Source: Flavobacterium salmonis (GTDB taxonomy: Bacteria; Bacteroidota; Bacteroidia; Flavobacteriales; Flavobacteriaceae). Taken from it: 64,000 bases of DNA. Positions 25,212 to 33,655 of this stretch are shown here, piece after piece (the stretch's first letter is position 1; each line of letters opens with the position of its first letter). Location of the stretch: NCBI RefSeq assembly GCF_903819435.1, contig NZ_CAIJDP010000090.1, forward strand, positions 186,001 to 250,000, given 5' to 3'. A program made the position numbers and the translations under genes. The notes beneath the pieces are model-generated. The model had not been told where the DNA came from. It searched no databases and worked only from the letters and a program-made list of their open reading frames with translations.

Positions 25212-27929
25212 ATGAAAGACGAAGAAGACGACAACATAATTCCAAACGACGACGAGAATAATTCAGAAGAAAATCCGCTTGATGAAAATCAAGAAGGAGA
25301 TGACGAAATTATTGATGTAGATGCCAGGCAATTTGAAGGACAGCATTTTTATGAAAATCAGGAAGAAGAAGGTGAAGATGTAATCACGAAAGTAACCGGT
25401 ATGTACAAAGACTGGTTTCTGGATTATGCTTCGTACGTAATTTTGGAACGTGCAGTTCCCGCTATTGAAGATGGTTTTAAACCGGTTCAGCGTCGTATTA
25501 TGCACTCTTTGAAAGAGCTGGATGATGGCCGTTATAATAAAGTTGCCAATGTAGTAGGTCACACCATGCAGTATCACCCACACGGAGATGCGAGTATTGG
25601 TGATGCCATGGTGCAAATTGGTCAAAAAGATTTACTGATTGACTGCCAGGGAAACTGGGGAAATATACTAACGGGAGACGGTGCAGCAGCTTCGCGTTAC
25701 ATTGAAGCACGTTTGTCTAAATTTGCTTTGGAGGTTTTATATTCTCCGAAAATTACCGATTGGGGCGTTTCATACGATGGTCGTCGTGCAGAGCCAAACA
25801 ATCTTCCCGTTAAATTCCCATTGCTTTTGGCACAGGGAGCAGAGGGTATTGCGGTTGGACTTTCGACTAAAGTTTTGCCTCACAACTTCAATGAGTTAAT
25901 TGATGCTTCGATTAAAATCTTAAAAGGAAAACCGTTTACACTTTATCCTGATTTTATGACACAAGGTATTGCCGATGTGTCTAATTATAATGATGGACTT
26001 CGTGGCGGACGTGTGCGTGTGCGTGCTAAAATTGCTCAATTAGACAAAAATACATTAGTAATTACGCAAATTCCGTTTTCAACTAATACCACAACTTTGA
26101 TTGACAGTATTTTGAAAGCCAATGAAAAAGGCAAAATCAAAATCAAGAAAATTGAAGACAACACGGCGGCAGATGTTGAGATTTTAATTCATCTTTTCCC
26201 GGGTGTTTCTCCGGATAAAACAATCGACGCTTTATTTGCGTTTACAGCCTGTGAAACATCTGTAGCGCCTTTAGGCTGTGTAATTGAAGACAATAAACCA
26301 TTGTTTATCGGGGTTTCTCAAATGTTGAAAATTTCGACAGAAAGAACTGTTGATTTACTTCGTCAGGAATTAGAAATTCAATTAGAAGAATTAAAAAACA
26401 AGTGGCATTTTTCTACTTTAGAAAAAATCTTCATTCGTGAAGAAATGTATATTGATTTCAAATTGTACGGCGACAGAGAATCGCTTTACAAATATTTGTA
26501 TGATCGATTTGAGCCTTTCAAAAAATCATTCGTAAGAGAAATTACAGATGAAGATTTGCAAAGACTTACTCAGATTCCGATGATTCGTATCACTCGTTTT
26601 GACTCTGATAAAGCCGATGAATTAATCTCAAGATTAGAGGAAGAAATGAAAGAGGTACAATACAATCTGGAACATCTTACCGATTTTGCAATTGCCTATT
26701 TTACCAAATTAAAAGAGAAATACGGAAAAGGCCGCGAGCGTCAGACGGAGTTGCGAATTTTTGACAATGTTGAAGCAACAAAAGTTGTTTTAAGAAATAC
26801 AAAATTATTCGTAAACAGAGAAGAAGGATTCGTAGGAACCAGCTTAAAGAAAGACGAATATGTAGCAGACTGCTCAGATATAGACGATGTAATTGTATTT
26901 TTGCGCGATGGTACGATGATGATTACGAAAGTTGATGCAAAAACGTTTGTAGGCAAAGACATTATACATATTGCGGTATTTGATAAAAGCGATAAACGTA
27001 CCATTTACAATATGATTTACCGTGACGGAAAATCAGGTCCTTCTTATATCAAACGTTTTAATGTGTCGGGAGTAACCAGAGACAAAGCCTACGATTTAAC
27101 GAATGGAACCAAAGGTTCACAGGTAGTTTATTTTTCACATAACCCGAACGGCGAAGCCGAAGTTGTTACCATCTTGCTAAGACAAATAGGAACTATTAAA
27201 AAATTAAAATTCGATATAGATTTTGCAGGCCTGGCAATTAAAGGCCGTGCTTCAAAAGGAAATTTGGTTACAAAATATCCGATCAAGAAAATCGAATTAA
27301 AAGAAAAAGGAATTTCGACTTTACTGCCAAGAAAAGTTTGGTTTGATGATACCGTAAAACGTTTGAATGTTGATGCCAGAGGAGAATTGCTTGGCGAATT
27401 TAAACCAAGCGACAAGATTTTAGTCATAAGCCAATCAGGAAAATTAAAAGTAATTATTCCGGAGTTATCAACTCATTTTGAAGAGGATATGATTGTTCTT
27501 GAAAAATGGAAACCTAAGAAACCAATTTCTGCCATTTATTATGATGGTGAAAAAGAGCGCTACTTCTTAAAACGTTTCCTTGTAGAAAATGAAGGCAAAG
27601 AAGAAAGTTTTATTACCGATCACCCGAACTCGCAATTAGAAATTGTATCTACAGATTATCGTCCGGTAGCACAATTGGTCTTTGCAAAAGTAAAAGGTGT
27701 TCAAAAAGAAGATCTTCATATTGATATTGAAGATTTTATAGCCGTAAAAGGTTTTAAAGCCTTAGGCAATCAATTAACAACCGATAAATTAAGACAAGTT
27801 AATTTATTGGATCCGCTTCCATACGAAGAACCAGTTGAAGAAGTTCCTGAAAAACCTGAAATATCAGACGACGATCCGGTTGAAACAGAGTTAGATGACG
27901 ATGGTCAGATTGGTTTGGTTTTAGAATAA
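25212..27929 (+). CDS. parC: DNA topoisomerase IV subunit A
   Basis: This 905-residue subunit cleaves and rejoins DNA. The first 55 or so residues are a very acidic extension (EEDDNIIPNDDENNSEE and following), then the winged-helix core starts at VTGMYKDWFLDYASYVILERAVP. The catalytic tyrosine is Y163 in AASRYIEARLS, with the HPHGD segment at 122-126. A coiled-coil gate region follows, then the beta-pinwheel C-terminal domain, then an acidic tail (DDDPVETELDDD). It pairs with parE at 22227; a nuclease gene separates them. A perfect 12-bp hairpin follows the stop. Confidence 0.94.
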   Translation: MKDEEDDNIIPNDDENNSEENPLDENQEGDDEIIDVDARQFEGQHFYENQEEEGEDVITKVTGMYKDWFLDYASYVILERAVPAIEDGFKPVQRRIMHSLKELDDGRYNKVANVVGHTMQYHPHGDASIGDAMVQIGQKDLLIDCQGNWGNILTGDGAAASRYIEARLSKFALEVLYSPKITDWGVSYDGRRAEPNNLPVKFPLLLAQGAEGIAVGLSTKVLPHNFNELIDASIKILKGKPFTLYPDFMTQGIADVSNYNDGLRGGRVRVRAKIAQLDKNTLVITQIPFSTNTTTLIDSILKANEKGKIKIKKIEDNTAADVEILIHLFPGVSPDKTIDALFAFTACETSVAPLGCVIEDNKPLFIGVSQMLKISTERTVDLLRQELEIQLEELKNKWHFSTLEKIFIREEMYIDFKLYGDRESLYKYLYDRFEPFKKSFVREITDEDLQRLTQIPMIRITRFDSDKADELISRLEEEMKEVQYNLEHLTDFAIAYFTKLKEKYGKGRERQTELRIFDNVEATKVVLRNTKLFVNREEGFVGTSLKKDEYVADCSDIDDVIVFLRDGTMMITKVDAKTFVGKDIIHIAVFDKSDKRTIYNMIYRDGKSGPSYIKRFNVSGVTRDKAYDLTNGTKGSQVVYFSHNPNGEAEVVTILLRQIGTIKKLKFDIDFAGLAIKGRASKGNLVTKYPIKKIELKEKGISTLLPRKVWFDDTVKRLNVDARGELLGEFKPSDKILVISQSGKLKVIIPELSTHFEEDMIVLEKWKPKKPISAIYYDGEKERYFLKRFLVENEGKEESFITDHPNSQLEIVSTDYRPVAQLVFAKVKGVQKEDLHIDIEDFIAVKGFKALGNQLTTDKLRQVNLLDPLPYEEPVEEVPEKPEISDDDPVETELDDDGQIGLVLE

Positions 27930-27954
27930 TATTTTAAAATAGAAATATAATATC

Positions 27955-27981
27955 AAAATGCCCTTTATGAAAGGGCATTTT
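27955..27981. terminator. Bidirectional terminator between parC and bcp
   Basis: AAAATGCCCTTT (27955-27966) and AAAGGGCATTTT (27970-27981) form a perfect 12-bp stem with a three-base loop and T-runs on the exit side of each strand. Confidence 0.85.
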
Positions 27982-27999
27982 TATTGGACTTTACTTTTA

Positions 28000-28452
28000 T
28001 TATTTTAAAATTTGTGCAGCATGTTCTTTCGTTTTAACCTGAGAAATAACCTCATCAATAATTCCATTTTCATCGATTATGAAAGTCGTTCTGTGGATTC
28101 CGTCATATTCTTTTCCCATGAATTTCTTTGGCCCCCAAACGCCAAACGCATTGATTACTGATTTATCTTCATCTGCCAAAAGCGGAAAAGGAAATTCGTA
28201 TTTGTCTTTGAACTTCAATTGTGCTTTCTGACTGTCTGCGCTTACTCCCAAAAGTTCGTAATTATTGGCTTTAAAACGCTCAAAATTATCTCTTAAATCA
28301 CATGCTTCTGTAGTACAGCCCGGTGTGCTTGCTTTTGGGTAAAAGAAAACTACTAATTTTTTTCCGGCATAATCTGATAATTTATGCGTTTTTCCATCCT
28401 GATCTGTTCCTGAAAAATTTGGCGCTTTATCTCCTTTTTGTAATGTTGTCAT
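28000..28452 (-). CDS. bcp: Thiol peroxidase, bacterioferritin-comigratory type
   Basis: A 150-residue peroxiredoxin that reduces hydrogen and organic peroxides with thioredoxin. The peroxidatic cysteine lies in PGCTTEACDLRD, with the resolving cysteine five residues later (C-x4-C), the atypical two-cysteine Bcp/PrxQ pattern. YPKASTPGCTTEA and the downstream GIHRTTFIIDENG are typical. There is no signal peptide. It is convergent with parC and divergent from nth, with a structured 140-base element in the shared upstream region. Confidence 0.92.
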   Translation of the reverse strand: MTTLQKGDKAPNFSGTDQDGKTHKLSDYAGKKLVVFFYPKASTPGCTTEACDLRDNFERFKANNYELLGVSADSQKAQLKFKDKYEFPFPLLADEDKSVINAFGVWGPKKFMGKEYDGIHRTTFIIDENGIIDEVISQVKTKEHAAQILK

Positions 28453-28489
28453 CTTTTATAATTGTTAATTATCAATTGTTAATTTTTTC

Positions 28490-28630
28490 TGCCCCGGATT
28501 AAAGTGAAAACCCCGGAATTGTGAAAGTTTATATTTTTTGCATTAAGAAAGCGACCGGAGGAAGCTCTTGTTAATGCGAAAAAATGTTACTTTAACAATG
28601 AGGAGTTGAAACGGAAAGCCGGATTAGGCA
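28490..28630 (+). repeat. Structured intergenic element with nested inverted repeats
   Basis: TGCC and CCGG at 28490-28497 pair with CCGG (28619-28622) and GGCA (28627-28630), closing a domain of about 140 bases. Inside, GCATTAA (28540-28546) pairs with TTAATGC (28571-28577), enclosing the GC-rich CGACCGGAGGAAGC segment, and TGTTA and TAACA (28585-28597) make a small hairpin. Its base composition is richer in G and C than the surrounding spacers. From memory, flavobacterial genomes carry abundant intergenic elements with ends like GCCCCGAT and GCGGAAAGC, and this could be a variant; that is not proven. Confidence 0.5.
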
Positions 28631-28674
28631 CATCATTAAAATTATGCTATTTTTACGGCATTAAAAATACGGAA

Positions 28675-29331
28675 ATGAATAAAGAAGCCCGCGTACAATT
28701 TGTTATAAATACGTTAAAAGAACTCTACCCTACTATACCTGTACCACTAGATCACAAAGATCCTTATACCTTATTGATAGCCGTTTTACTTTCGGCGCAA
28801 TGCACGGATGTACGTGTTAACCAGATTACACCGTTGCTTTTTGCAAAGGCTGATAATCCGTATGATATGATTAAAATGTCGATTGAAGAAATTAAGGAAA
28901 TTATTCGCCCCTGCGGGTTATCGCCAATGAAATCGAAAGGAATTCATGGTTTGTCACATATTTTGATTGACAAGCACAACGGAGAAGTTCCACAGAGTTT
29001 TGAGGCTCTTGAAGCTTTACCGGCTGTTGGGCATAAAACAGCAAGTGTTGTGATGTCACAGGCATTTGGAGTCCCGGCTTTTCCTGTTGATACGCATATT
29101 CACAGACTCATGTACAGATGGAATCTCTCAAACGGAAAAAATGTAGTTCAGACAGAAAAAGATGCAAAAAGATTGTTTCCAAGAGAATTATGGAATGACC
29201 TGCATTTGCAGATTATTTGGTACGGCCGTGAATATTCACCTGCACGTGGATGGAGCCTGGAAAAAGATATTATTACCAGAACTATTGGTAAAAAATCAGT
29301 AATAGAAGAAGCTGCCCAAAAGAAAATTTAG
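28675..29331 (+). CDS. nth: Endonuclease III lacking the iron-sulfur cysteines
   Basis: This 218-residue DNA glycosylase/AP lyase removes oxidised pyrimidines in base excision repair. The helix-hairpin-helix is LPAVGHKTASVV with catalytic lysine K121, and the catalytic aspartate is D139 in PVDTHIHR. E. coli Nth ends with four cysteines holding a [4Fe-4S] cluster. Here the matching region (GREYSPARGWSLEKDIITR) has none, and the only cysteines are C43 and C80. ATG 28675 is preferred: an upstream in-frame start at 28606 would add 23 residues lying in the structured spacer element. A hairpin overlaps the 3' end. Confidence 0.9.
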   Translation: MNKEARVQFVINTLKELYPTIPVPLDHKDPYTLLIAVLLSAQCTDVRVNQITPLLFAKADNPYDMIKMSIEEIKEIIRPCGLSPMKSKGIHGLSHILIDKHNGEVPQSFEALEALPAVGHKTASVVMSQAFGVPAFPVDTHIHRLMYRWNLSNGKNVVQTEKDAKRLFPRELWNDLHLQIIWYGREYSPARGWSLEKDIITRTIGKKSVIEEAAQKKI

Positions 29332-29340
29332 CAGCTTCTT
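29306..29340. terminator. Terminator overlapping the nth stop codon
   Basis: AAGAAGCTGC (29306-29315) pairs with GCAGCTTCTT (29331-29340), a 10-bp stem whose left arm is coding. It can serve nth and the convergent TPR gene. Confidence 0.7.
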
Positions 29341-29350
29341 TATATATTAT

Positions 29351-30412
29351 TTACTTATTTTTCAAAGCATTATATTCGTTAGTCATTTCCAAAGCTCTGT
29401 ATATACCCAAAAGTGATTTTTTAGCTTCTTCATTGCCTGGCTCGATAATTAACGCTTTTTTAAGGTACGGAATTGCACTTTTTACAATTTCATCTTTTTT
29501 AGCATTTAATTCATCATATTGTTTTACTTCTTTCGGAGTATTCCCTAATGCATTCATCTGATCCAACAATGCCTTTTTCAATTCCATTTTGACAAAAACA
29601 AGGTTAATGCAACAATTAATACAATTAGGATTTATCTGCAAAGCATCCTGATAGTTTTTTTCTGCATTAGCAAAATCATTTCTTTCTAAATATGAAAAAG
29701 CCAGATTAGTCAAAACTTCTTCTCTTTTGGAAGGAGGGGAAAAATTTCTGGGTTTCTCGTAAACACCCTCACTAACCGCCAAATCACGCGCACCTAAAGA
29801 AACGAAAGCATCTTCTACTTTTGTCTTTCTATGAGTTGCATAAAAAATAGTTCCTGTTCCTGTATAGTTCCTTTTTTTAAGTTCCTCGTAATATTTAACA
29901 GATGAAACATAATCTTTACCTGTTAAAGAAGCAGCTGCTGCATTGTATAAGTTTAAGGTATCTTTTTTATCAAATAAGTACACTTCGTAACTTTTATCAG
30001 CACTTTCTTTATATCTGCCTTCTTTAAAATCTTTAATTGCTCCGTTTACCAGTTTAGATTTAATATCTTTTAAAGCTAAATCTGCCTTAAAAGCATATTT
30101 ATAATGACGTGAATCATTTTCATATAAAAGTACATCCTGATAGGCACCTGAAGCTATTGTAAAATTGTTTTTCGGATCTATATTCTTAGTAGCTAAATCT
30201 TTGTAGTTATTTCCTTTTAAATAAAAAAAATCTGATTTAGTTACATCAGGTGCATTGACGATAAGGTATTCTATCTTTTTCAAAATTGTTATTGACTCCT
30301 CAATTTTTCCTTTATCATAAAAGGATTGAGCTTCTTTTATTTGATCTTTTTGTGCAAATACACTGATATTAATCAATAACAGAAAGGAAAGTATTTTAAT
30401 GTTATTTTTCAT
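29351..30412 (-). CDS. Secreted TPR protein, downstream tandem copy
   Basis: A 353-residue exported protein: signal peptide MKNNIKILSFLLLINISVFAQ, then tetratricopeptide repeats across most of the length, for example NLAFSYLERNDFANAEKNYQ and AIPYLKKALIIEPGNEEAKK. TPR proteins are periplasmic or envelope scaffolds; the partner is unknown. It is more than half identical by eye to the neighbour at 30982-32046, residue by residue from the signal peptide to the end, so this is a tandem duplication. The start at 30412 is chosen because an ATG 12 codons upstream would put a polar stretch before the signal peptide and the paralogue starts at the matching point. Two extra cysteines (CINCCIN) distinguish this copy. 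Confidence 0.85.
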   Translation of the reverse strand: MKNNIKILSFLLLINISVFAQKDQIKEAQSFYDKGKIEESITILKKIEYLIVNAPDVTKSDFFYLKGNNYKDLATKNIDPKNNFTIASGAYQDVLLYENDSRHYKYAFKADLALKDIKSKLVNGAIKDFKEGRYKESADKSYEVYLFDKKDTLNLYNAAAASLTGKDYVSSVKYYEELKKRNYTGTGTIFYATHRKTKVEDAFVSLGARDLAVSEGVYEKPRNFSPPSKREEVLTNLAFSYLERNDFANAEKNYQDALQINPNCINCCINLVFVKMELKKALLDQMNALGNTPKEVKQYDELNAKKDEIVKSAIPYLKKALIIEPGNEEAKKSLLGIYRALEMTNEYNALKNK

Positions 30413-30981
30413 TTTTTGTTTAGTTTGATTGTTAAATAAATTGGACAATTAAAGTGTTAAACACATTTAAGAAATACAAACAGAACAAAATAAAGTAGTG
30501 TAGTTTTTCTTCATAGCTGGTTAAAATATTTATTTATTGTATTATTTTATTTTATATTGACAACTTTTCAGGCGAACAAAATCACATTCGCTGATTTTGC
30601 ACAAAATAAGGGCTTTTTTTTAATAAACTAAATATAAAAATCAGGCAACCTAACAAAGCACTAAACTTTAACACCTTAATAATAAAAATCATAATTAAAG
30701 TATAATTCCTTTAATTAATTAAAAATTAAAACCGCAAATCCTGTTATTTATTGCACTGCAAATTTAAGATTGATTATTCATTTTTATCAAAAAAAATAAA
30801 ATTATTGCATAAAAAAAGCTCACTATTTGTATTTGTATACGAATAGTGAGCTTAGAACCAAAACGACCCTTTGGTTTTTCTTTCGAAATAAAAAATCCTG
30901 ATTAAACCAAAGCCTTGAAGTTTAAAAATTAAACTCCTAAGCCTTTTTTGAACAATTAATACCTAATAAAACTCATTTTCA
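30413..30981. other. Spacer of 569 bases between the tandem TPR genes
   Basis: No open reading frame of note is seen. It is very AT-rich. The clear content is the two-hairpin element at 30811-30888. The part next to the 30412 start shares short stretches (gtttagtttgattgttaa; tagtgtagttttt) with the matching spacer upstream of the other TPR gene, consistent with a duplicated promoter region. No clean TAnnTTTG promoter was identified. Confidence 0.6.
30811..30888 (-). repeat. Two-hairpin intergenic element, copy A
   Basis: Read on the minus strand, AACCAAA (30876-30870) pairs with TTTGGTT (30862-30856), then AGCTCACTATT (30852-30842) pairs with AATAGTGAGCT (30827-30817), followed by a run of T. 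The second hairpin with its T-run looks like a Rho-independent terminator for the TPR gene ending at 30982. A near-identical copy lies at 32459-32536. It could be a terminator module, the end of a small RNA, or both. Confidence 0.75.
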
Positions 30982-32046
30982 TTAATTACTAATTGCCTTT
31001 AGAGAATTATACTCTTTTGTCATATCCAGGGATCTGTAAATTCCTAAAAGCATCTTTGTAACGTCTGGATTTTTAGGTTCAATTATAAGCGCTTTCGTAA
31101 GATATGGAATCGCGCTTCTTGTAATATCATCTTTTTTTGCTGTTAATTTATCATATTCCAGCATTTCTTTTTTTGAATTTCCTAAAGCATCTATTTTATC
31201 TACTATTTCTTTTTTTGATTCTAGCTTTAAATAAGCCAGATTGATGTACGAATCAATATAATTAGGATTTAATTCTAAAAGATAATTGTAGGTCGCCTCT
31301 GCTTTGACTAAATCTTTTCTCTCCAAATAAGCATAGGCTAAGTGTTTATTTACCTCGAACTTCCTGGAAGGAATAGCTTCATTTCTTGGTTTTTCATAAA
31401 GTCCTTCCTGAATATAGGAATCCCTTGCTTTTGGAGAGATAAAAGCATCTTCTTCTTTTGTTTTCTTATTAGTCGCGTAATAGAGAATGCCATTTCCTGA
31501 AAAGTTCATTTTTTTTAACTGCTCATAATACTGGATTGCCAGACCATATTCCTTTGCATTTAAATAGGCAGCAGCAGCATTAAAAAGGTTTAATGTATCT
31601 TTTTTATCAAATAAATACACTTTATAACTCTTTTCAGCGCTTTCTTTGAAGTTACCTGCCTTGAAATCAGCTACAGCACCATTGACGAGTTTAGATTTCA
31701 TATCTTTTAAAGCTATATTAGCTTTTACGGAAAGTTTGTATTTACCCGCTTCATTTTCGTATAAAATCACATCCTGGTAAGATTCTGATGCAGATGAAAA
31801 ATTATTAGCCGCATCAATATTTTTGATAGCCAAATCCTTTAAAACGTTACCTTTTAAAAAATAAAAATCTGATTTTTCTTCATCCGGCGCATTCAGAATT
31901 AGGTATTCTGACTTTTTTAAAATTACAAGCGCCTCTTCTGATTTTCCTTTTTCAAACAAAGATTGGGCATCTTTTATTTGAGGCTTTTGAGAATACACTC
32001 CAACATTTATCAATACTATTGATAACATTATAAATTTTAATTTCAT
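30982..32046 (-). CDS. Secreted TPR protein, upstream tandem copy
   Basis: The 354-residue paralogue of the gene at 29351-30412. Signal peptide MKLKFIMLSIVLINVGVYSQ is followed by the same TPR layout: KPQIKDAQSLFEKGKSEEA, AEKSYKVYLFDKKDTLNLF and AIPYLTKALIIEPKNPDVTK. The central motif VYLFDKKDTLNL and the YEKPRN segment are identical in both copies. It lacks the extra cysteines of its sister. Its function is unknown; the pair may bind different partners or give higher dose. It follows the sigma factor, small ORF and element B on the same strand but is separated from them by about 410 bases, so it probably has its own promoter. Confidence 0.85.
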   Translation of the reverse strand: MKLKFIMLSIVLINVGVYSQKPQIKDAQSLFEKGKSEEALVILKKSEYLILNAPDEEKSDFYFLKGNVLKDLAIKNIDAANNFSSASESYQDVILYENEAGKYKLSVKANIALKDMKSKLVNGAVADFKAGNFKESAEKSYKVYLFDKKDTLNLFNAAAAYLNAKEYGLAIQYYEQLKKMNFSGNGILYYATNKKTKEEDAFISPKARDSYIQEGLYEKPRNEAIPSRKFEVNKHLAYAYLERKDLVKAEATYNYLLELNPNYIDSYINLAYLKLESKKEIVDKIDALGNSKKEMLEYDKLTAKKDDITRSAIPYLTKALIIEPKNPDVTKMLLGIYRSLDMTKEYNSLKAISN

Positions 32047-32562
32047 GTTTAGATTAGTTTGATGGTTAATAGATTTTGGGCTGCATTTAGATGCAAAACT
32101 GTAGGCTTGTAAATCTAATGCGGATTTAAAAGCTTTATCAAACTAGATAGAAAAATTAGGGTAGTTTTTTATCATATCAACAAATTTTATAAGGTTAAAC
32201 ATCATCTATATTACAAAAAAAATCATTTTTTTAACTTAATTAAAATTATAAATGCTTTTTTATACAACTTTTTTTAAAGACAATTTATTTTTTATCTAAA
32301 AATAGAATTAAAAAATGAAAACACAAATAAAATACAAATTATTTTCCATAAGTCTCTTTAAAAGAAATAATTCCTTACAAGAACAACCTGTTTTAAGACA
32401 TTCTGTATTACAAATATCTCCAACGCTCTAAAAATGAGATAACTCAGAGATTAAAAATAAAAAAAAACTCACTATTTGTATTGTATACGAATAGTGAGCT
32501 TTCAACCAAAACGACCATTTGGTTTTTCTTTCGAATAAACATCCGACAAAGTAGTGGGCTGT
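32047..32562. other. Spacer of 516 bases between the small ORF and the TPR gene
   Basis: AT-rich, with long A and T runs and no credible reading frame. It contains the two-hairpin element at 32459-32536. The part beside the 32046 start has short similarity to the spacer upstream of the other TPR gene. An inverted pair gatttaca near 32115 and gcatctaaatgc around 32085 could form weak hairpins. I see no clear promoter. Confidence 0.55.
32459..32536 (-). repeat. Two-hairpin intergenic element, copy B
   Basis: On the minus strand, AACCAAA (32523-32517) pairs with TTTGGTT (32509-32503), then CTCACTATT (32497-32489) pairs with AATAGTGAG (32475-32467) before a T-run. It begins about 26 bases after the small ORF stop and may end the sigma-factor transcript. 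It differs from copy A mainly by one base missing in the second loop and by loop changes, with both stems kept. Confidence 0.75.
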
Positions 32563-32706
32563 TTAATTAGCTATGATCTCAAAACTTTTATTATCGATTT
32601 TCACAACTTTTAAAGCTTGTGAATAACTTAATAAAAAAGAAACGACTTCCTTTTTTGGTTTTAAGTCTTTAGAAGCTAATGCTTTCTTAGAGTAAATTTT
32701 CGCCAT
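32563..32706 (-). CDS. Small ORF of 47 residues downstream of the sigma factor
   Basis: A short gene reading MAKIYSKKALASKDLKPKKE and on to FEIIAN. It is basic in the first half (eight lysines in the first 20 residues) and amphipathic in the second (VVSFLLSYSQALKVVKI), with a normal ATG and TAA. It starts 50 bases after the stop of the ECF sigma gene on the same strand and is followed by the two-hairpin terminator-like element, so it fits as the last gene of that transcript. I recall similar small proteins beside sigma factors in flavobacteria but cannot name a family. It has no membrane helix, so it is not a classic membrane anti-sigma factor; a regulatory role is a guess. Confidence 0.6.
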   Translation of the reverse strand: MAKIYSKKALASKDLKPKKEVVSFLLSYSQALKVVKIDNKSFEIIAN

Positions 32707-32756
32707 ACTATGAAAATGTTTTATACCAGTATAACGCGGCAATATCTAAAATAGTA

Positions 32757-33341
32757 TTAGTTGGTTAAAATAATTTGATGCTTATCTATAATTTTTCTCA
32801 AATTCATTAGTGCGTAACGCATCCTGCCTAAAGCGGTATTAATGCTCACACCTGTGAGTTCAGAGATTTCCTTGAAACTCATATCCTGATACATTCGCAT
32901 TACCAATACTTCTTTTTGATCTTCCGGAAGTTCCTGAATTAGTTTTTTTAGATCAACTTCAACCTGATCAACAATCATTTTACCTTCAATAGTTAAAGAA
33001 TCATCAGACATAATCGAAAATATCGAAAATTCTTCTGTTTCTCTGTACATTGGCATTTTTTTGGTTTTACGAAAATGATCTACAATTAAATTGTGGGAAA
33101 TACGCATAACCCAAGGCAAAAATTTACCTTCTTCGTTATATGAATTGGATTTTAAAGTTTTAATAACCTTAATAAAAGTGTCCTGAAAAATATCATTTGA
33201 AATATCTCTATCGGCAATCTTAGAATATATGAATCCATATATTTTAGACTCGTGCCTTTTTATTAATGTTGCTAAAGCATTTTCATTGCCTTCAACATAA
33301 TTTTTAACCAATAGAGCGTCAGGAATATGCAGATCAGCCAT
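32757..33341 (-). CDS. ECF-type RNA polymerase sigma factor
   Basis: This 194-residue sigma-70-family factor has region 2 (about 28-95: FIYSKIADRDISNDIFQDTFIKV and LPWVMRISHNLIVDHFRKTK) and region 4 (about 130-185: LPEDQKEVLVMRMYQDMSFKEISELTGVSINTALGRMRYAL), the helix-turn-helix that reads the -35 region. No anti-sigma gene with a membrane helix is adjacent, so it may be controlled in another way. The 47-residue ORF follows 50 bases downstream. The PUL lies upstream on the same strand but is separated by a terminator and over 300 bases, so a link to it is unlikely. Confidence 0.93.
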   Translation of the reverse strand: MADLHIPDALLVKNYVEGNENALATLIKRHESKIYGFIYSKIADRDISNDIFQDTFIKVIKTLKSNSYNEEGKFLPWVMRISHNLIVDHFRKTKKMPMYRETEEFSIFSIMSDDSLTIEGKMIVDQVEVDLKKLIQELPEDQKEVLVMRMYQDMSFKEISELTGVSINTALGRMRYALMNLRKIIDKHQIILTN

Positions 33342-33655
33342 AATACTACTTTTTTAGTTTTGTTTAAAATTTGGAGTAATTTTCTAAAAAGTAATTTTAT
33401 TGTATAGGCTTGTCTTTTTTTGTTTGTTAATATGTGTCCAAATTTAACAAATTTTTATTTTATAAAGCAAATTATTAGAATATTAATTAATAGTAAAATT
33501 CAAAATAATATCAATTAATTTTAAATTTTATCGACAAAGTGCTTCCAAATCTTAAATAATTGGAATGTTTTAACAGTTAAAAAAAGAAGTATAGCTATCT
33601 AAAATATTTATTATAAACAAATTACACTTCTCTTTTTAATAGTAATTATTTTATA
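33342..33655. other. Spacer of 314 bases between the sigma factor and the PUL
   Basis: Very AT-rich, with no gene seen. It contains the PUL terminator at 33585-33631. On the minus strand a TAAATTTG at 33446-33439 fits TAnnTTTG and lies about 98 bases before the sigma-factor start, a possible promoter with a long leader. Confidence 0.5.
33585..33631 (-). terminator. Probable terminator at the end of the PUL
   Basis: On the minus strand, AGAAGT (33631-33626) pairs with ACTTCT (33590-33585), extended by TA/AT pairs across one mismatch, and a run of T follows. It lies about 25 bases after the last GH16 stop. The loop is long. Confidence 0.5.

Noticed and set aside
28606..28674. Longer start for nth
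   Set aside because: The added 23 residues fall in a structured spacer and do not resemble the family N-terminus.
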